Counted from the first letter of the stretch, positions 38,213 through 47,783 are shown. The stretch: 64,000 nucleotides of DNA from Paucisalibacillus globulus (GCF_900184735.1 NZ_LT855386.1:124001-188000); one strand, 5' to 3'. Numbers and translations: made by a program. The notes: generated by a model not told the origin, from the sequence alone.

Positions 38213-38602
38213 CTAGTTATCAATCCGAACAACAACCCCATCTTTAATAATGATGGCTGTCTGTTCCATAATCTCATTCCAATGCGTTCCTTCTTTTACC
38301 TCAACAAGAGCCTCAACTTCACTCTCAATAATTTCGCTTCCAATTTCTAGCATTTCCAATTGTTCTATTTTAAACGCTGCTAACTTAATTTTTTCTTTGC
38401 GATTCTTAATTTCTTGTTGGAAACGATCATGTAGTTCTTGTTTGGAAATACTTTTTTTGTTTTGTAATTTTCGTTGTTCAAATAGCAGTTGTTGACACTC
38501 TTGTTCAAGTCGCATTATGTGTTTATTAAATTTTTCTTGTAAAACAGATTTACTTTTTTCAGAAATAACTTGTTTAATAGCAACTTTTTTTATTATTTTC
38601 AT
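38213..38602 (-). CDS. ylqD: YlqD-family protein
   Basis: Small highly charged, mostly helical protein of 129 residues, function unknown. ATG 38602 ([13 protein letters not shown]) with GAGGAA upstream is used; B. subtilis YlqD has nearly the same length. A coiled coil (about 20-80) is followed by a short beta-rich end ([21 protein letters not shown]). It is downstream of the rpsP-khpA terminator and upstream of rimM. Confidence 0.88.
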   Translation of the reverse strand: MKIIKKVAIKQVISEKSKSVLQEKFNKHIMRLEQECQQLLFEQRKLQNKKSISKQELHDRFQQEIKNRKEKIKLAAFKIEQLEMLEIGSEIIESEVEALVEVKEGTHWNEIMEQTAIIIKDGVVVRIDN

Positions 38603-38737
38603 GAATATTCCTCGCTCTCGTTCCTTTCTCAAAATGAGATGGCATTAGTTAAATAACCCACGGTAATTACCGTTTATCTGGGTAGCTCAGAGCATAAATA
38701 TGTTTTACAGCTAATTTAAAAAGCAACTTCTTAAAAT

Positions 38738-38768
38738 GTAGAAAAAGGGAAAGGTTTCCCCTTCCCTT
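38738..38768 (-). terminator. Terminator of rpsP-khpA
   Basis: Minus-strand stem AAGGGAAGG...CCTTTCCCTT with a GGAAA loop region is followed by TTTTTC. It overlaps the end of khpA and lies upstream of ylqD. Confidence 0.65.
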
Positions 38769-38994
38769 ACATGATATCTAAATAGATTCGTTTATTAGCA
38801 TCTGACTTCGCTGCATAAACAACTGTACGAATCGCTTTTGCTATACGTCCATTTTTTCCAATTACCTTACCAACATCTTGTTGATTAACAGTAAGATGGT
38901 ATACAATTTTTGTATCTTCTTCTCTTTCTGTTACAGTGACATCTTCAGGATAATCTACCAATGGTGTTACAATCGATTCAATTAGGGCTTTCAT
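38767..38994 (-). CDS. khpA: KH-domain RNA-binding protein KhpA (YlqC)
   Basis: Single KH-domain protein of 75 residues with the VGKVIGKNGRIAKAIRTVV loop. KhpA proteins bind RNA and act with KhpB in several Firmicutes. It is encoded between rpsP (14 bp upstream) and ylqD, as in B. subtilis (ylqC). Confidence 0.95.
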   Translation of the reverse strand: MKALIESIVTPLVDYPEDVTVTEREEDTKIVYHLTVNQQDVGKVIGKNGRIAKAIRTVVYAAKSDANKRIYLDIM

Positions 38995-39008
38995 GATATC
39001 ACACTACT

Positions 39009-39281
39009 TTACTTATTAGTTTTTTGTTCGTGGAATTTCTTCATGATGCCTTCTTTTGAGAATAAGTTACGTACTGTATCACTTGGCTTAGCGCCTTTTG
39101 TCATCCAATCAAGTGCTTTTGCTTCATCTATTTTAACTTCAACTGGATCAACTACTGGATTATAAGTTCCAATTTGTTCAATAGAACGTCCGTCACGAGG
39201 AGAACGTGAATCTGCTACAACAATACGATAGAAAGGATTTCTTTTAGAACCCATACGTTTTAAACGAATTTTTACTGCCAT
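39009..39281 (-). CDS. rpsP: 30S ribosomal protein S16
   Basis: Small-subunit protein of 90 residues from the ATG at 39281 ([32 protein letters not shown] in pieces). GGAGGTG lies 6 bp upstream; the longer frame would include that site. It has its own promoter. Confidence 0.99.
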   Translation of the reverse strand: MAVKIRLKRMGSKRNPFYRIVVADSRSPRDGRSIEQIGTYNPVVDPVEVKIDEAKALDWMTKGAKPSDTVRNLFSKEGIMKKFHEQKTNK

Positions 39282-39318
39282 TACTTGCACCTCCATTATT
39301 TTGTTCTCACAAGAATTG

Positions 39319-39347
39319 ATTTTAACAGAAACTTTTTAGTCTGTAAA
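39319..39347 (-). promoter_or_regulatory. SigA-type promoter of rpsP
   Basis: Minus-strand -35 TTTACA (39342..39347) and -10 TAAAAT (39319..39324) are 17 bp apart, 38 bp upstream of the rpsP ATG. Confidence 0.78.
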
Positions 39348-39390
39348 GTGTTTTTACATTACATCTTAATTATTAAGTTGTTTTAGTTAC

Positions 39391-40740
39391 TTAAAAAGGG
39401 TTGAACGGCATTTTAAAGCCTTTTCCTTTTTTGCCTTTTTGCATGTTAGTCATTTGTTTCATCATTTTTTTCATTTCTTCAAACTGTTTAAGTAAACGGT
39501 TCACTTGAGATACGGAGGTACCTGAACCTTTAGCGATACGTTTTTTGCGATTTGCATTCATAATGCTTGGATCTTGACGTTCTTTTTTAGTCATAGATTG
39601 AATGATAGCTTCTACATGTACAAGCTGCTTCTCATCAAATTGAACGTTCTTTAACCCTTTCATTTTATTCGCACCTGGTATCATTGCCAATAAATCTTCC
39701 AAAGGTCCCATTTTCTTAACTTGGCTCATTTGCTCTAGGAAGTCATCAAAAGTAAAACTTGCATTTCGCATTTTCTCTTCTAAATCTTTCGCTTGCTTTT
39801 CATCAACAGATGCTTGAGCCTTTTCAATTAGTGTTAAAACATCACCCATTCCTAAGATTCGGGATGCCATACGTTCCGGATGAAACGCCTCTAATTGGTC
39901 GAGTTTCTCACCCATACCAGCGAATTTTATCGATTTACCCGTTACTGCTTTAATTGATAGAGCAGCACCTCCACGAGTATCACCGTCAAGCTTCGTTAGA
40001 ACTACACCAGAAATATCTAACTGCTCATTAAAGCTTTCCGCAACATTAACTGCATCTTGTCCTGTCATTGCGTCCACTACAAGGAATATTTCATCTGGAT
40101 TAACGGTTGATTTTATCTGAGCTAATTCATCCATTAGATCAGTGTCAACATGCAGCCTACCTGCAGTATCAATTAGGACATAGTCATAATGTTCTTCTTT
40201 TGCCTTTACTATTGCATTCTTTGCGATATCTACTGGATTAGCTTCCGTCCCCATTGAGAACACTGGCATATTTAATTGAGATCCTAGTGTCTCCAATTGT
40301 TTAATAGCAGCAGGACGATAAACGTCACAAGCAACTAGTAAAGGGGAACGATTATGTTTCTTTCTAAGAAGGTTAGCAAGCTTACCAGTTGTTGTCGTTT
40401 TACCAGCACCTTGTAAACCAACCATCATAATAACGGTGGGAGGTCGATCACTCACCGCAATTTTACTCTGCTCCCCACCCATTAGTTCTGTTAATTCTTC
40501 TTTTACTACCTTTATTACCTGTTGGCCAGGTGTAAGGCTCTCCATTACCTCTTGACCAACTGCTCGTTCTTTTATACGCTTGATTAAATCTTTCACAACT
40601 TTAAAGTTAACATCTGCCTCAAGTAGTGCTAAGCGTATTTCTCGGGTCATTTCTTTTACATCTTGTTCAGATACTTTTCCTTTTCCAGTGATTTTTTTAA
40701 TCGTATTTTGCAGGCGATCAGCTAGTCCCTCAAACGCCAT
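39391..40740 (-). CDS. ffh: Signal recognition particle protein Ffh
   Basis: GTPase subunit of SRP that binds signal sequences and 4.5S/scRNA; 449 residues. The N domain, the G domain (GLQGAGKTTTTGKL, CDVYRPAAIKQL, DTAGRLHVD, TKLDGDTRGGAA) and the Met-rich M domain (MKKMMKQMTNMQKGKKGKG) are visible. It follows ylxM by 13 bp. Confidence 0.99.
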   Translation of the reverse strand: MAFEGLADRLQNTIKKITGKGKVSEQDVKEMTREIRLALLEADVNFKVVKDLIKRIKERAVGQEVMESLTPGQQVIKVVKEELTELMGGEQSKIAVSDRPPTVIMMVGLQGAGKTTTTGKLANLLRKKHNRSPLLVACDVYRPAAIKQLETLGSQLNMPVFSMGTEANPVDIAKNAIVKAKEEHYDYVLIDTAGRLHVDTDLMDELAQIKSTVNPDEIFLVVDAMTGQDAVNVAESFNEQLDISGVVLTKLDGDTRGGAALSIKAVTGKSIKFAGMGEKLDQLEAFHPERMASRILGMGDVLTLIEKAQASVDEKQAKDLEEKMRNASFTFDDFLEQMSQVKKMGPLEDLLAMIPGANKMKGLKNVQFDEKQLVHVEAIIQSMTKKERQDPSIMNANRKKRIAKGSGTSVSQVNRLLKQFEEMKKMMKQMTNMQKGKKGKGFKMPFNPF

Positions 40741-40753
40741 ATAAGGTGTCCCC

Positions 40754-41080
40754 CTAATCTAATTCTTTTAGTTGGTTTATATATGTTTTAAGCTGTTGAT
40801 TTTCCGATTTTGAAATTTCCTCATCAATCTTTTGAATCAATTTCATTCGCTTCTCAAACTTATCATATAAATGTAGTTTCTTTTCATAGGATTCTAACAT
40901 TGTTTCCGTTCGTTTAATATTATCATAAACAGCTTGTCTTGAAACATTGGCTTCTTCTGATATCTCCCCTAAAGAATAATCCTCAAGATAGTACATTTCC
41001 ATGTAATTACGTTGCTTTGGGGTTAATAATGCTTGGTAAAAATCTAATAAATAATTAATTCTAGTCGTTTTATCTAGCAT
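40754..41080 (-). CDS. ylxM: UPF0122 family HTH protein YlxM, SRP-associated
   Basis: Sigma-70-region-4-like helix-turn-helix protein of 108 residues ([41 protein letters not shown]). Its gene almost always precedes ffh, and the streptococcal homologue binds the SRP RNA. It has its own promoter after ftsY. Confidence 0.95.
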   Translation of the reverse strand: MLDKTTRINYLLDFYQALLTPKQRNYMEMYYLEDYSLGEISEEANVSRQAVYDNIKRTETMLESYEKKLHLYDKFEKRMKLIQKIDEEISKSENQQLKTYINQLKELD

Positions 41081-41118
41081 GTTAACACCCCTTGTTAAGT
41101 GAAAATCCTTTACATTTT

Positions 41119-41147
41119 ATCTTAACGAACGAAATATTGTTTTGCAA
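41119..41147 (-). promoter_or_regulatory. Candidate promoter of ylxM-ffh
   Basis: Minus-strand -35 TTGCAA (41142..41147) and -10 TAAGAT (41119..41124) are 17 bp apart, just after ftsY and 39 bp upstream of ylxM. Confidence 0.6.
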
Positions 41148-41158
41148 GTATTAGTTTC

Positions 41159-42157
41159 CTAATCTTGAATTGGTTCTTCTAACATATCAGCAAATAATCC
41201 ATAAACAAATGCGTTCGCATCGAACTTCTGTAGATCTTCTGCTTTTTCTCCTAAACCAACAAACTTTACAGGTATATTTAATTCATGTCTGATTGCTAAG
41301 ACAATACCACCTTTTGCAGTTCCATCTAACTTTGTTAACACAATTCCAGAGACGTCGGTAGATTCAGAGAAGGTTTTTGCCTGACTAAGGGCATTTTGAC
41401 CTGTTGTTGCATCTAAGACTAGTAAGACTTCATGTGGAGCACCAGGGACTTCTCTTTCAATTACTCGTTTCACCTTTGATAACTCATTCATAAGGTTTAC
41501 TTTATTTTGCAATCTTCCAGCCGTATCACAGAGTAATACATCAACTTCACGGGACTTGGCAGCTTTAATTGCATCAAAGATAACTGCTGCAGGATCACTT
41601 CCAGCATTTTGTTTAATAACTTCAACACCGGCACGTTCACCCCAAACTTCTAATTGTTCGATAGCACCAGCGCGGAACGTATCCCCCGCGGCTAACATAA
41701 CCGACTTCCCTTCTTCTTTCAGTCGGTGTGCTAACTTCCCAATCGAGGTTGTTTTCCCAACACCATTCACACCTACTACTAGGATGATGGTTAATCCATC
41801 TTCTTGTACATTCAATGTTTCGATTTCATCGTCATCATCACCGTAGTAGATCTCAACTAGTTTTTCTGAGATGACTTCTTTCACTTCTTTCGTTTCTTTT
41901 ATCTTGCGTCGTTGCACCTCAAATTTCAGTTCGTCAATTAAGTCCATAACAGTCATCACACCAACATCTGCTGAGATGAGTACTTCCTCTAATTCCTCAA
42001 AGAAGTCTTCATCTACTTTACGGTAACGCGCAATTAAATCATTAATTTTTCCAGAAAAGGATGTTCTTGTCTTTTCCATTCCTTCTTTATATTTAGACGA
42101 TACTTCTTCTTCATTATCTTGTTTAAATTTATTCTTGAGTTTTTGTAAAAAGCTCAT
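41159..42157 (-). CDS. ftsY: SRP receptor GTPase FtsY
   Basis: Membrane-targeting receptor of SRP; 332 residues. A short basic/acidic N-terminal A region (about 1-30) is followed by the NG domain with GVNGVGKTTSIGKL, AGDTFRAGAIEQL, DTAGRLQ and TKLDGTAKGG. It lies 18 bp after smc. Confidence 0.99.
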   Translation of the reverse strand: MSFLQKLKNKFKQDNEEEVSSKYKEGMEKTRTSFSGKINDLIARYRKVDEDFFEELEEVLISADVGVMTVMDLIDELKFEVQRRKIKETKEVKEVISEKLVEIYYGDDDDEIETLNVQEDGLTIILVVGVNGVGKTTSIGKLAHRLKEEGKSVMLAAGDTFRAGAIEQLEVWGERAGVEVIKQNAGSDPAAVIFDAIKAAKSREVDVLLCDTAGRLQNKVNLMNELSKVKRVIEREVPGAPHEVLLVLDATTGQNALSQAKTFSESTDVSGIVLTKLDGTAKGGIVLAIRHELNIPVKFVGLGEKAEDLQKFDANAFVYGLFADMLEEPIQD

Positions 42158-42175
42158 AAACTATGACACACTCCT

Positions 42176-45100
42176 TTAAGATTGAATAAGCTCTTTTGTC
42201 TCTTCCAAGCGGACAGAAACCAGTCGTGATACCCCAGATTCCTGCATAGTTACACCATATAAAACATCTGCCTGTTCCATTGTACCTTGTCGATGGGTAA
42301 TTACTATAAATTGTGTGCCCTCACTATAGTGCTTAACATATTTTGCAAATCTTGCCACATTCGCTTCATCAAGGGCAGCTTCAACCTCATCCAACACGCA
42401 GAATGGAACCGGCCTTACTCGTAATATGGCAAACAACAGGGCAATTGCGGTCAATGCACGCTCTCCACCTGATAGAAGTCCTAAGTTTTGCAACTTCTTA
42501 CCTGGCGGTTGAGCGATTATATCAACCCCTGTATCTAGTAAATTCCCTGGTTCAGTAAGCTTTAACTCAGCATGACCACCACCAAATAATTCTTTAAATA
42601 CAACTGCAAACTCATCTTTAATTTGATGGAACGTAGTACCAAATAAGTGTTGCATTTCTTCATCCATTTCTTTAATAACAGCAAAAAGCGTATCTTTTGC
42701 TTGAACAAGATCATCCCTTTGTTCAGTTAAGAATGTGTACCGTTCAGAGATACGATCGTATTCGTCAATTGCTCCCAGATTCACATTACCTAGACGAGAA
42801 ATACTTGCTTTGATTTCGGCCACTTTACTTTTAGCTTCTTCAATGTTTTCTACTTTTTCATATTCTTGTTTTGCTCGTTCAAATGTAATGGTATATTCTG
42901 TTTGTAATAAAGTTAAACGGTTCTCAAGCTCTACATCAACACGGTTAGCTTTTACTTCTTTTTGTTGAATTCTCTGCATTAGAACTTGATGTTTTTTGTT
43001 CTCTTCTTTCTGTTCTCGTTCTTCATCCTGAATCTTTTGAGTTCGAATTAATCTATCAGATCGAAGCTCTTGAATAGATGTTGTAATATCCTCTTTTTCT
43101 TCGCTCTTCTCAAGAAGTTTTTCATTAATTTCCTCTTCTGTTTCATCAGATAGAGTTAATTCTATAAGCTCCTCTAATTCTTGAACAAACAGCTCATACT
43201 GATTCGTTTGCTCGATTAATCTTTGTCTTAGTGAACTTGTTTTTTCTTGTTGGTTTTTAACCCGCTCTTCTTGCTCCGCAAGCTGAACTTGATACGTATG
43301 GAAGTCCTGTTGAAGTTGATCTTGGTTTTCTTTAAATTCAGTTTCTTGCTTAGAAAGCGTATCTATTTGCTTCTGAAGTTCTTGTAAATTTTGTTCAATA
43401 TCCCTAAGTTCCATTTCCAGTTCTTGATCACGAGTGTTCAGAACGTTATAATCGCGCTCAAATTGTCGCTTATCTTGGTCGTAGACAGATAGGTTCTCTT
43501 GTAAAGATAGTAATTTCAACTCGATTTCTTTATGATGTGACTTAGCATCTTGGAGTTGTAATTGATTTTTAGAAAAGCTAGACTCAAGTTCTTCTAATTT
43601 TAGTTCTAACTCAGTTAGAAGGCTTTTCTCTTTCTGAACTTTTTTCTCAAAACCATGTGCTTTAATAGTATAGTCATCTAGTTTTTCAGTTAACTCTTGT
43701 AAATCCTTCTCCCTCGTAAAAAGGGATTGATTTATCTTCTTTTGAGCCCCACCAGACATGGAACCTCCAGGATTAACCACGTCTCCTTCTAGAGTAACAA
43801 TACGGTATTTACGCATGACTTGTCTTGCAATATCATTTGCATCCTTTAACGTTTTTGCAATGATGACATGCCCCATTAAATGATCAACAGCTTTTTGATA
43901 AGCAGGATCTGTAGACACGAGCTTTCCCGCTACTCCAATGAATCCAGGGTGACCTTCTACCTGATTCAGAATATCTTGGGGAATGAACCTCGGTTGAATT
44001 GACCTTAATGGTAAAAATGTTGCTCGTCCGCTACTAGTTTGCTTCAACCAAGCTATTGCAAGTCTCGCAGCTTCATCGTTTTCCACAACAATATGCTGTG
44101 CTTGCCCACCAAGAACAGTCTCAATAGCAGTAATATAAGATTTAGGAACATCAACTAATTCTATCACCGCACCATGAATAGATGATAACTTACCATTTTC
44201 TCTTGCTTTTAGTACCGACTTAACTCCTTGAAAGAACCCTTGAAAGTCCTCTTTCATTTCTTCCAACATTTCTTTTTTAGACTTCAATTTTTCAATATAT
44301 TGATAGCCCTGATAAAGTTTAGTCTGTGAATCTTGATATTGTTGACGCTTTTGTTCAATAGCTCTCTTTGTTTCTCTGATAGTTACTTCTTTTTCAAAAT
44401 ACTCTTTTTCAACAGATTTCTTTAATTCCTCAGCATCTTGTAATTTATTAGTATAATCTTCACGTAGATTAAGTAGATCCTGGAATTTCTCTGATTGTTT
44501 TCCTTTTTTTGCATTTATTTGTTGTACTTGACCCGAGATAGACTGGCGTTCATTACGTTTAGCTGCTTGTTTATTCAGTAGCTCAATGTATTCTGATTTC
44601 AGGTCCTCTATTTGTTCTGCAATACTATCTTGATCAGTTGTGAGCTTTCTTTTAAGTTCTTCTACTAAACTTTTTGTATGACGTCTTTTTTCGTTCAGCT
44701 CATTTAATTTATTTGTTTCTTCTACGAGCTCCGATTTTATAATAGTAATTCTTTCTTCCGTCTCGTGTTTTTGTATTTCAAGTTTTTCTTTATTTTCCGT
44801 GAAATGTTTCGTCCTCTCGTGGAACACTTGCTTTTTACCCTCATATTGTTCAAGTTGTTGGGTTGTTGTTAATAAGCGTTCCTGCAGAGTATTTATTGTT
44901 TCGTCAATTCTTTCAATCTCCTGACGCTCACTTTCTAAGTATGCTTCTTTTTTTTGTATCAAAGTCTTTAACGCAATCTCATCTGCTTTTTCAGCTTCAA
45001 CCTCTCGTAACAATCCTTGCCATTCATCGTGAAGCAACTCAATTTCGGTAATTAGCAATGAAATTTCTTGATTCTTTAATAGATCTTTATGTTTTAGATA

Positions 45101-45742
45101 TTCTTTAGCCTTTTCGGCTTGTGCCTGTAATGGCTCAAGTTGTGTTTCAATTTCATAAATAATATCTTCGACACGGTTTAAATTCTCTTGTGTTTCGGCT
45201 AACTTATATTCGGCTTTCTTTTTTCGACCTTTATATTTTAAGACACCTGCTGCTTCCTCAAATATTGTACGTCGTTCTTCCGCCTTTGAACTTAATATTT
45301 CTTCAACTTTCCCTTGACTGATGATGGAGAAAGCTTCTTTCCCTAGGCCAGAATCTAGGAATAAATCGACAATATCCTTTAATCGGCAGGATTGTTTATT
45401 AATATAAAATTCACTCTCACCCGAACGATATACTCTTCTTGTTATACTTACTTCGTCATAGTCTAATGGTAGAGCTTGATCATTATTGTCTAGTACTAGT
45501 GTGACTTCAGCGACATTAAGGGCTTTCCTACTATCACTACCTTGGAAAATAATATCTTCCATTTTCGTCCCACGAAGTGATTTTGCTGACTGTTCACCTA
45601 GTACCCAACGAATTGCATCCGTTATATTACTTTTTCCACTTCCATTTGGTCCAACAACTGCTGTTACACCTGGAACAAACTCAACATTAATTCGTTCGGC
45701 AAAAGATTTAAAACCAACACTTTCTAAACGCTTTAAAAACAT
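42176..45742 (-). CDS. smc: Chromosome segregation protein SMC
   Basis: Condensin ATPase that compacts the chromosome with ScpA/ScpB; 1188 residues from the ATG at 45742 (MFLKRLESVGFKSF). AGGAGA lies 7 bp upstream; the ATG 6 bp further up touches that site. Walker A GPNGSGKS is at 31-38, the hinge is near 510-670, two long coiled coils flank it, and the C-terminal head has LLSGGERALTAIALLF and the Walker B VLDEVEAALDEANV. In B. subtilis it directly follows rnc; here DUF1128 and a repeat intervene. Confidence 0.98.
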   Translation of the reverse strand: MFLKRLESVGFKSFAERINVEFVPGVTAVVGPNGSGKSNITDAIRWVLGEQSAKSLRGTKMEDIIFQGSDSRKALNVAEVTLVLDNNDQALPLDYDEVSITRRVYRSGESEFYINKQSCRLKDIVDLFLDSGLGKEAFSIISQGKVEEILSSKAEERRTIFEEAAGVLKYKGRKKKAEYKLAETQENLNRVEDIIYEIETQLEPLQAQAEKAKEYLKHKDLLKNQEISLLITEIELLHDEWQGLLREVEAEKADEIALKTLIQKKEAYLESERQEIERIDETINTLQERLLTTTQQLEQYEGKKQVFHERTKHFTENKEKLEIQKHETEERITIIKSELVEETNKLNELNEKRRHTKSLVEELKRKLTTDQDSIAEQIEDLKSEYIELLNKQAAKRNERQSISGQVQQINAKKGKQSEKFQDLLNLREDYTNKLQDAEELKKSVEKEYFEKEVTIRETKRAIEQKRQQYQDSQTKLYQGYQYIEKLKSKKEMLEEMKEDFQGFFQGVKSVLKARENGKLSSIHGAVIELVDVPKSYITAIETVLGGQAQHIVVENDEAARLAIAWLKQTSSGRATFLPLRSIQPRFIPQDILNQVEGHPGFIGVAGKLVSTDPAYQKAVDHLMGHVIIAKTLKDANDIARQVMRKYRIVTLEGDVVNPGGSMSGGAQKKINQSLFTREKDLQELTEKLDDYTIKAHGFEKKVQKEKSLLTELELKLEELESSFSKNQLQLQDAKSHHKEIELKLLSLQENLSVYDQDKRQFERDYNVLNTRDQELEMELRDIEQNLQELQKQIDTLSKQETEFKENQDQLQQDFHTYQVQLAEQEERVKNQQEKTSSLRQRLIEQTNQYELFVQELEELIELTLSDETEEEINEKLLEKSEEKEDITTSIQELRSDRLIRTQKIQDEEREQKEENKKHQVLMQRIQQKEVKANRVDVELENRLTLLQTEYTITFERAKQEYEKVENIEEAKSKVAEIKASISRLGNVNLGAIDEYDRISERYTFLTEQRDDLVQAKDTLFAVIKEMDEEMQHLFGTTFHQIKDEFAVVFKELFGGGHAELKLTEPGNLLDTGVDIIAQPPGKKLQNLGLLSGGERALTAIALLFAILRVRPVPFCVLDEVEAALDEANVARFAKYVKHYSEGTQFIVITHRQGTMEQADVLYGVTMQESGVSRLVSVRLEETKELIQS

Positions 45743-45841
45743 AGACATTCTCCTACTGGAAACAAATCTCCCATTTCGAAACAGTTCGATTCCATTTTCC
45801 CTTTTTCTCTATACCAATTTTTATTTAAAATAATATATTGA

Positions 45842-45870
45842 TTGGCTTTTTAATGCATTTATTTTATCAT
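45842..45870 (+). promoter_or_regulatory. Weak candidate promoter of the DUF1128 gene
   Basis: -35 TTGGCT (45842..45847) and -10 TATCAT (45865..45870) are 17 bp apart, about 75 bp upstream of the DUF1128 ATG. It lies between the divergent smc and DUF1128 genes. Confidence 0.4.
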
Positions 45871-45946
45871 AAACATGGACACAAAAGAAGAGTAGACAGG
45901 GTATTAGAAGATTTTTATCCCATTTGCTCAGAAAAAGAGGTGCATT

Positions 45947-46171
45947 ATGAATTTAGAGAACCCTACGAAAGAAAATCTAGAAATCATGTTAAATGACTTA
46001 GCAGAACGATTATCAGTAGTAAACCGGGCCATTATGGATGCAGAGGACTACGACCTTTCTAAATATGAAGAAATAAAATTCTTGTATGATATGATTGTCA
46101 AAAAAGGGAGTCTTTCTGTATCAGAAACACAAGCCTTTATCGAAGAACTTCGTAGTGTTAGAAAAAGCTAG
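45947..46171 (+). CDS. DUF1128 / UPF0435 family protein (YfkK-like)
   Basis: Small acidic helical protein of 74 residues. The pattern RLSVVNRAIMDAEDYDLSKYEEIKFLYDMIVKKGSLSVSETQAFIEELRSVRK matches B. subtilis YfkK (UPF0435); its function is unknown. AGAGGTG precedes the ATG. It is one of three plus-strand genes in the window. In B. subtilis, yfkK lies elsewhere, so its place between smc and rnc marks a local rearrangement. Confidence 0.88.
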   Translation: MNLENPTKENLEIMLNDLAERLSVVNRAIMDAEDYDLSKYEEIKFLYDMIVKKGSLSVSETQAFIEELRSVRKS

Positions 46172-46227
46172 AAACCTTACTACTTAATCTGAGGCTAATT
46201 TCTAAAAGACCGTTGCAAAAAACACAC

Positions 46228-46647
46228 TTGATAGAAATTGTGCGGTAGATCCACCATAATTAAAGTGGGATAGTGGTACATACCGCTCCGGCAGAATACT
46301 CCGCTTTCCGCGGGCCCGGCCTCAGCCTCCTCGAGGAAAGTTCGCCTCTGCGGGGTCTTCGGACACGTGCTTTTCCCGCAGGAGTCTCCGTATTCTGCCT
46401 GCGCTAGTTTAAGTATTCTAATTTAAGATAGCAAATAATTTTTGTGTTGGTGTAAAGTGCTTATAATTTCCAATCATTACGAGCGTAGGAAATACACGGA
46501 GACTCCTGCGGGAGGATAGGCATCGGTGAGACCCCGGAAGAGCTTTAGCTCTGAGGAGGCTCACCAGCCGCCCGCGGAAAGCGGAGTGTATTTCAGGAGC
46601 GGGTATGTTGCTCCCAACTAAAAGTCATACCGCGCAGTTTCTATCAA
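46228..46647. repeat. Long palindromic intergenic repeat, copy R2
   Basis: A 420-bp element ending in TTGATAGAAATTGTGCGGTA (46228..46247) and its inverse TACCGCGCAGTTTCTATCAA (46628..46647), 18 of 20 paired. Inside are two GC-rich hairpin arms: A (about 46289..46402, closed by GGCAGAATAC/GTATTCTGCC) and B (about 46489..46594, closed by GAAATACAC/GTGTATTTC), with an AT-rich linker. Both arms contain ACTCCGCTTTCCGCGG and CCCGCAGGAGTCTCCGT in opposite orientation. It aligns in reverse complement with the copy at 56295..56809. Confidence 0.92.
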
Positions 46648-46714
46648 CCGTGCAACAAGAATTTCGTGCTAGTCCCCAATATTAATCTGTGTTGTTTAGT
46701 AGTATTATCAATAA

Positions 46715-46752
46715 AAATAGCATACTAACTCAATTGAGTCAGTATGCTATTT
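46715..46752 (-). terminator. Terminator of rnc (bidirectional)
   Basis: A long stem AAATAGCATACTAACTCAA / TTGAGTCAGTATGCTATTT with one mismatch and almost no loop has T-runs after it on both strands. It could serve rnc and the convergent DUF1128 transcript. Confidence 0.82.
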
Positions 46753-46793
46753 CCTTTTACATCATGCAATTAGCGTACAGCTGTCTATTACTT

Positions 46794-47477
46794 TTAAAAT
46801 TCAAGCTTATCTAAAGCATCTTTTGCAGCTCGCTGTTCCGCTTCTTTTTTTGTTCTCCCTACACCAGAACCTAGTACTTTGCCATTAATAAGTAGTTCAG
46901 CAACAAATTCTTTATTATGTGAAGGGCCTTTTTCATCGACAATTTGATATTCAATTGTCTGATTTTTGTCTTGTTGGACAACTTCTTGCAGTTTACTTTT
47001 ATAATCCATCCCATGCGAAAAAGCACCGGTTTCTATTTGAGGAAATACATGTTTCTCCAGAAAATCTAAAGCTGTATTAAATCCTTGGTCTAGGTATAAT
47101 GCGCCTAGAAAAGCTTCAAATACATCCGCAAGTAATGCAGGACGATTTCTACCACCAGTCATCTCTTCACCTTTACCTAAAAGTATGTGTTCACCAAAAT
47201 TCAAACTTCTAGCAAACACATCTAAAGATGGCTCACAAACGATAGCTGCACGTAGTTTTGTCATTTCCCCTTCTGGCATATCAGGATACTTACGGTACAG
47301 GTGTTGAGATACACCCAATTCCAATACAGCATCTCCTAAAAACTCTAAACGCTCATTATCAGAAGTGCGTCCCTCACGATGCTCATTCACATAAGATGAA
47401 TGGGTAAATGCTTGTTTAATTACTTCAATGTTTCGAAATTTAAGTTCTAGCATTTTCTCTAATTTATCTTGATTCAT
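46794..47477 (-). CDS. rnc: Ribonuclease III
   Basis: Double-strand RNA endonuclease for rRNA and scRNA processing; 227 residues. The catalytic signature [14 protein letters not shown] (about 41-54) and the C-terminal dsRNA-binding domain ([11 protein letters not shown]...[18 protein letters not shown]) are intact. It lies downstream of acpP, as in B. subtilis, but is no longer next to smc. Confidence 0.98.
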   Translation of the reverse strand: MNQDKLEKMLELKFRNIEVIKQAFTHSSYVNEHREGRTSDNERLEFLGDAVLELGVSQHLYRKYPDMPEGEMTKLRAAIVCEPSLDVFARSLNFGEHILLGKGEEMTGGRNRPALLADVFEAFLGALYLDQGFNTALDFLEKHVFPQIETGAFSHGMDYKSKLQEVVQQDKNQTIEYQIVDEKGPSHNKEFVAELLINGKVLGSGVGRTKKEAEQRAAKDALDKLEF

Positions 47478-47507
47478 CTCTTATATGCCACCTCATGTTG
47501 ATATATG

Positions 47508-47536
47508 GAAAAGTCTCGCATCTAGCGAGACTCTCA
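47508..47536 (-). terminator. Hairpin terminator of acpP
   Basis: A 7- to 8-bp perfect stem AGTCTCGC/GCGAGACT with a 5-base loop is followed by TTTTCC on the minus strand. It lies between acpP and rnc. Confidence 0.68.
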
Positions 47537-47546
47537 ATACCCTATA

Positions 47547-47783
47547 TTAGCCCTGTAAATTGTTTATGTAATTTACAGCATCACCAACAGTGTTAATTTT
47601 TTCTGCTTCCTCATCAGCAATTTCCATATCGAATTCATCCTCAAGCTCCATAACTAGCTCAACAACGTCTAAAGAGTCCGCTTCTAAATCATCTTTGAAA
47701 GATGCTTCCATTGTAACTTTAGATTCTTCAACATCAAGCTTATCAACAATAATTTCTTTTACGCGATCAAAAACGTCTGCCAT
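47547..47783 (-). CDS. acpP: Acyl carrier protein
   Basis: Carrier of growing acyl chains in type II fatty-acid synthesis; 78 residues from the ATG at 47783 ([10 protein letters not shown]). Ser37 in [10 protein letters not shown] takes the phosphopantetheine arm. AAAGGGGGTGAAAG lies upstream; the longer frame would include it. It ends the fapR-plsX-fabD-fabG-acpP group. Confidence 0.98.
   Translation of the reverse strand: MADVFDRVKEIIVDKLDVEESKVTMEASFKDDLEADSLDVVELVMELEDEFDMEIADEEAEKINTVGDAVNYINNLQG

Larger units (their letters stand above)
46172..46793. other. 622-bp convergent gap filled by a long repeat
   Basis: It lies between the 3' ends of the DUF1128 gene and rnc. It is filled by the long repeat (46228..46647, with related flanks to about 46202 and 46665) and the rnc terminator. 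I see no gene; open frames in the GC-rich arms are by-products of the repeat. Confidence 0.8.

Noticed and set aside
46228-46647. CRISPR array or tRNA cluster as an explanation of the GC-rich block
   Set aside because: There are no regularly spaced direct repeats and no cloverleaf; the block is built of inverted repeats.
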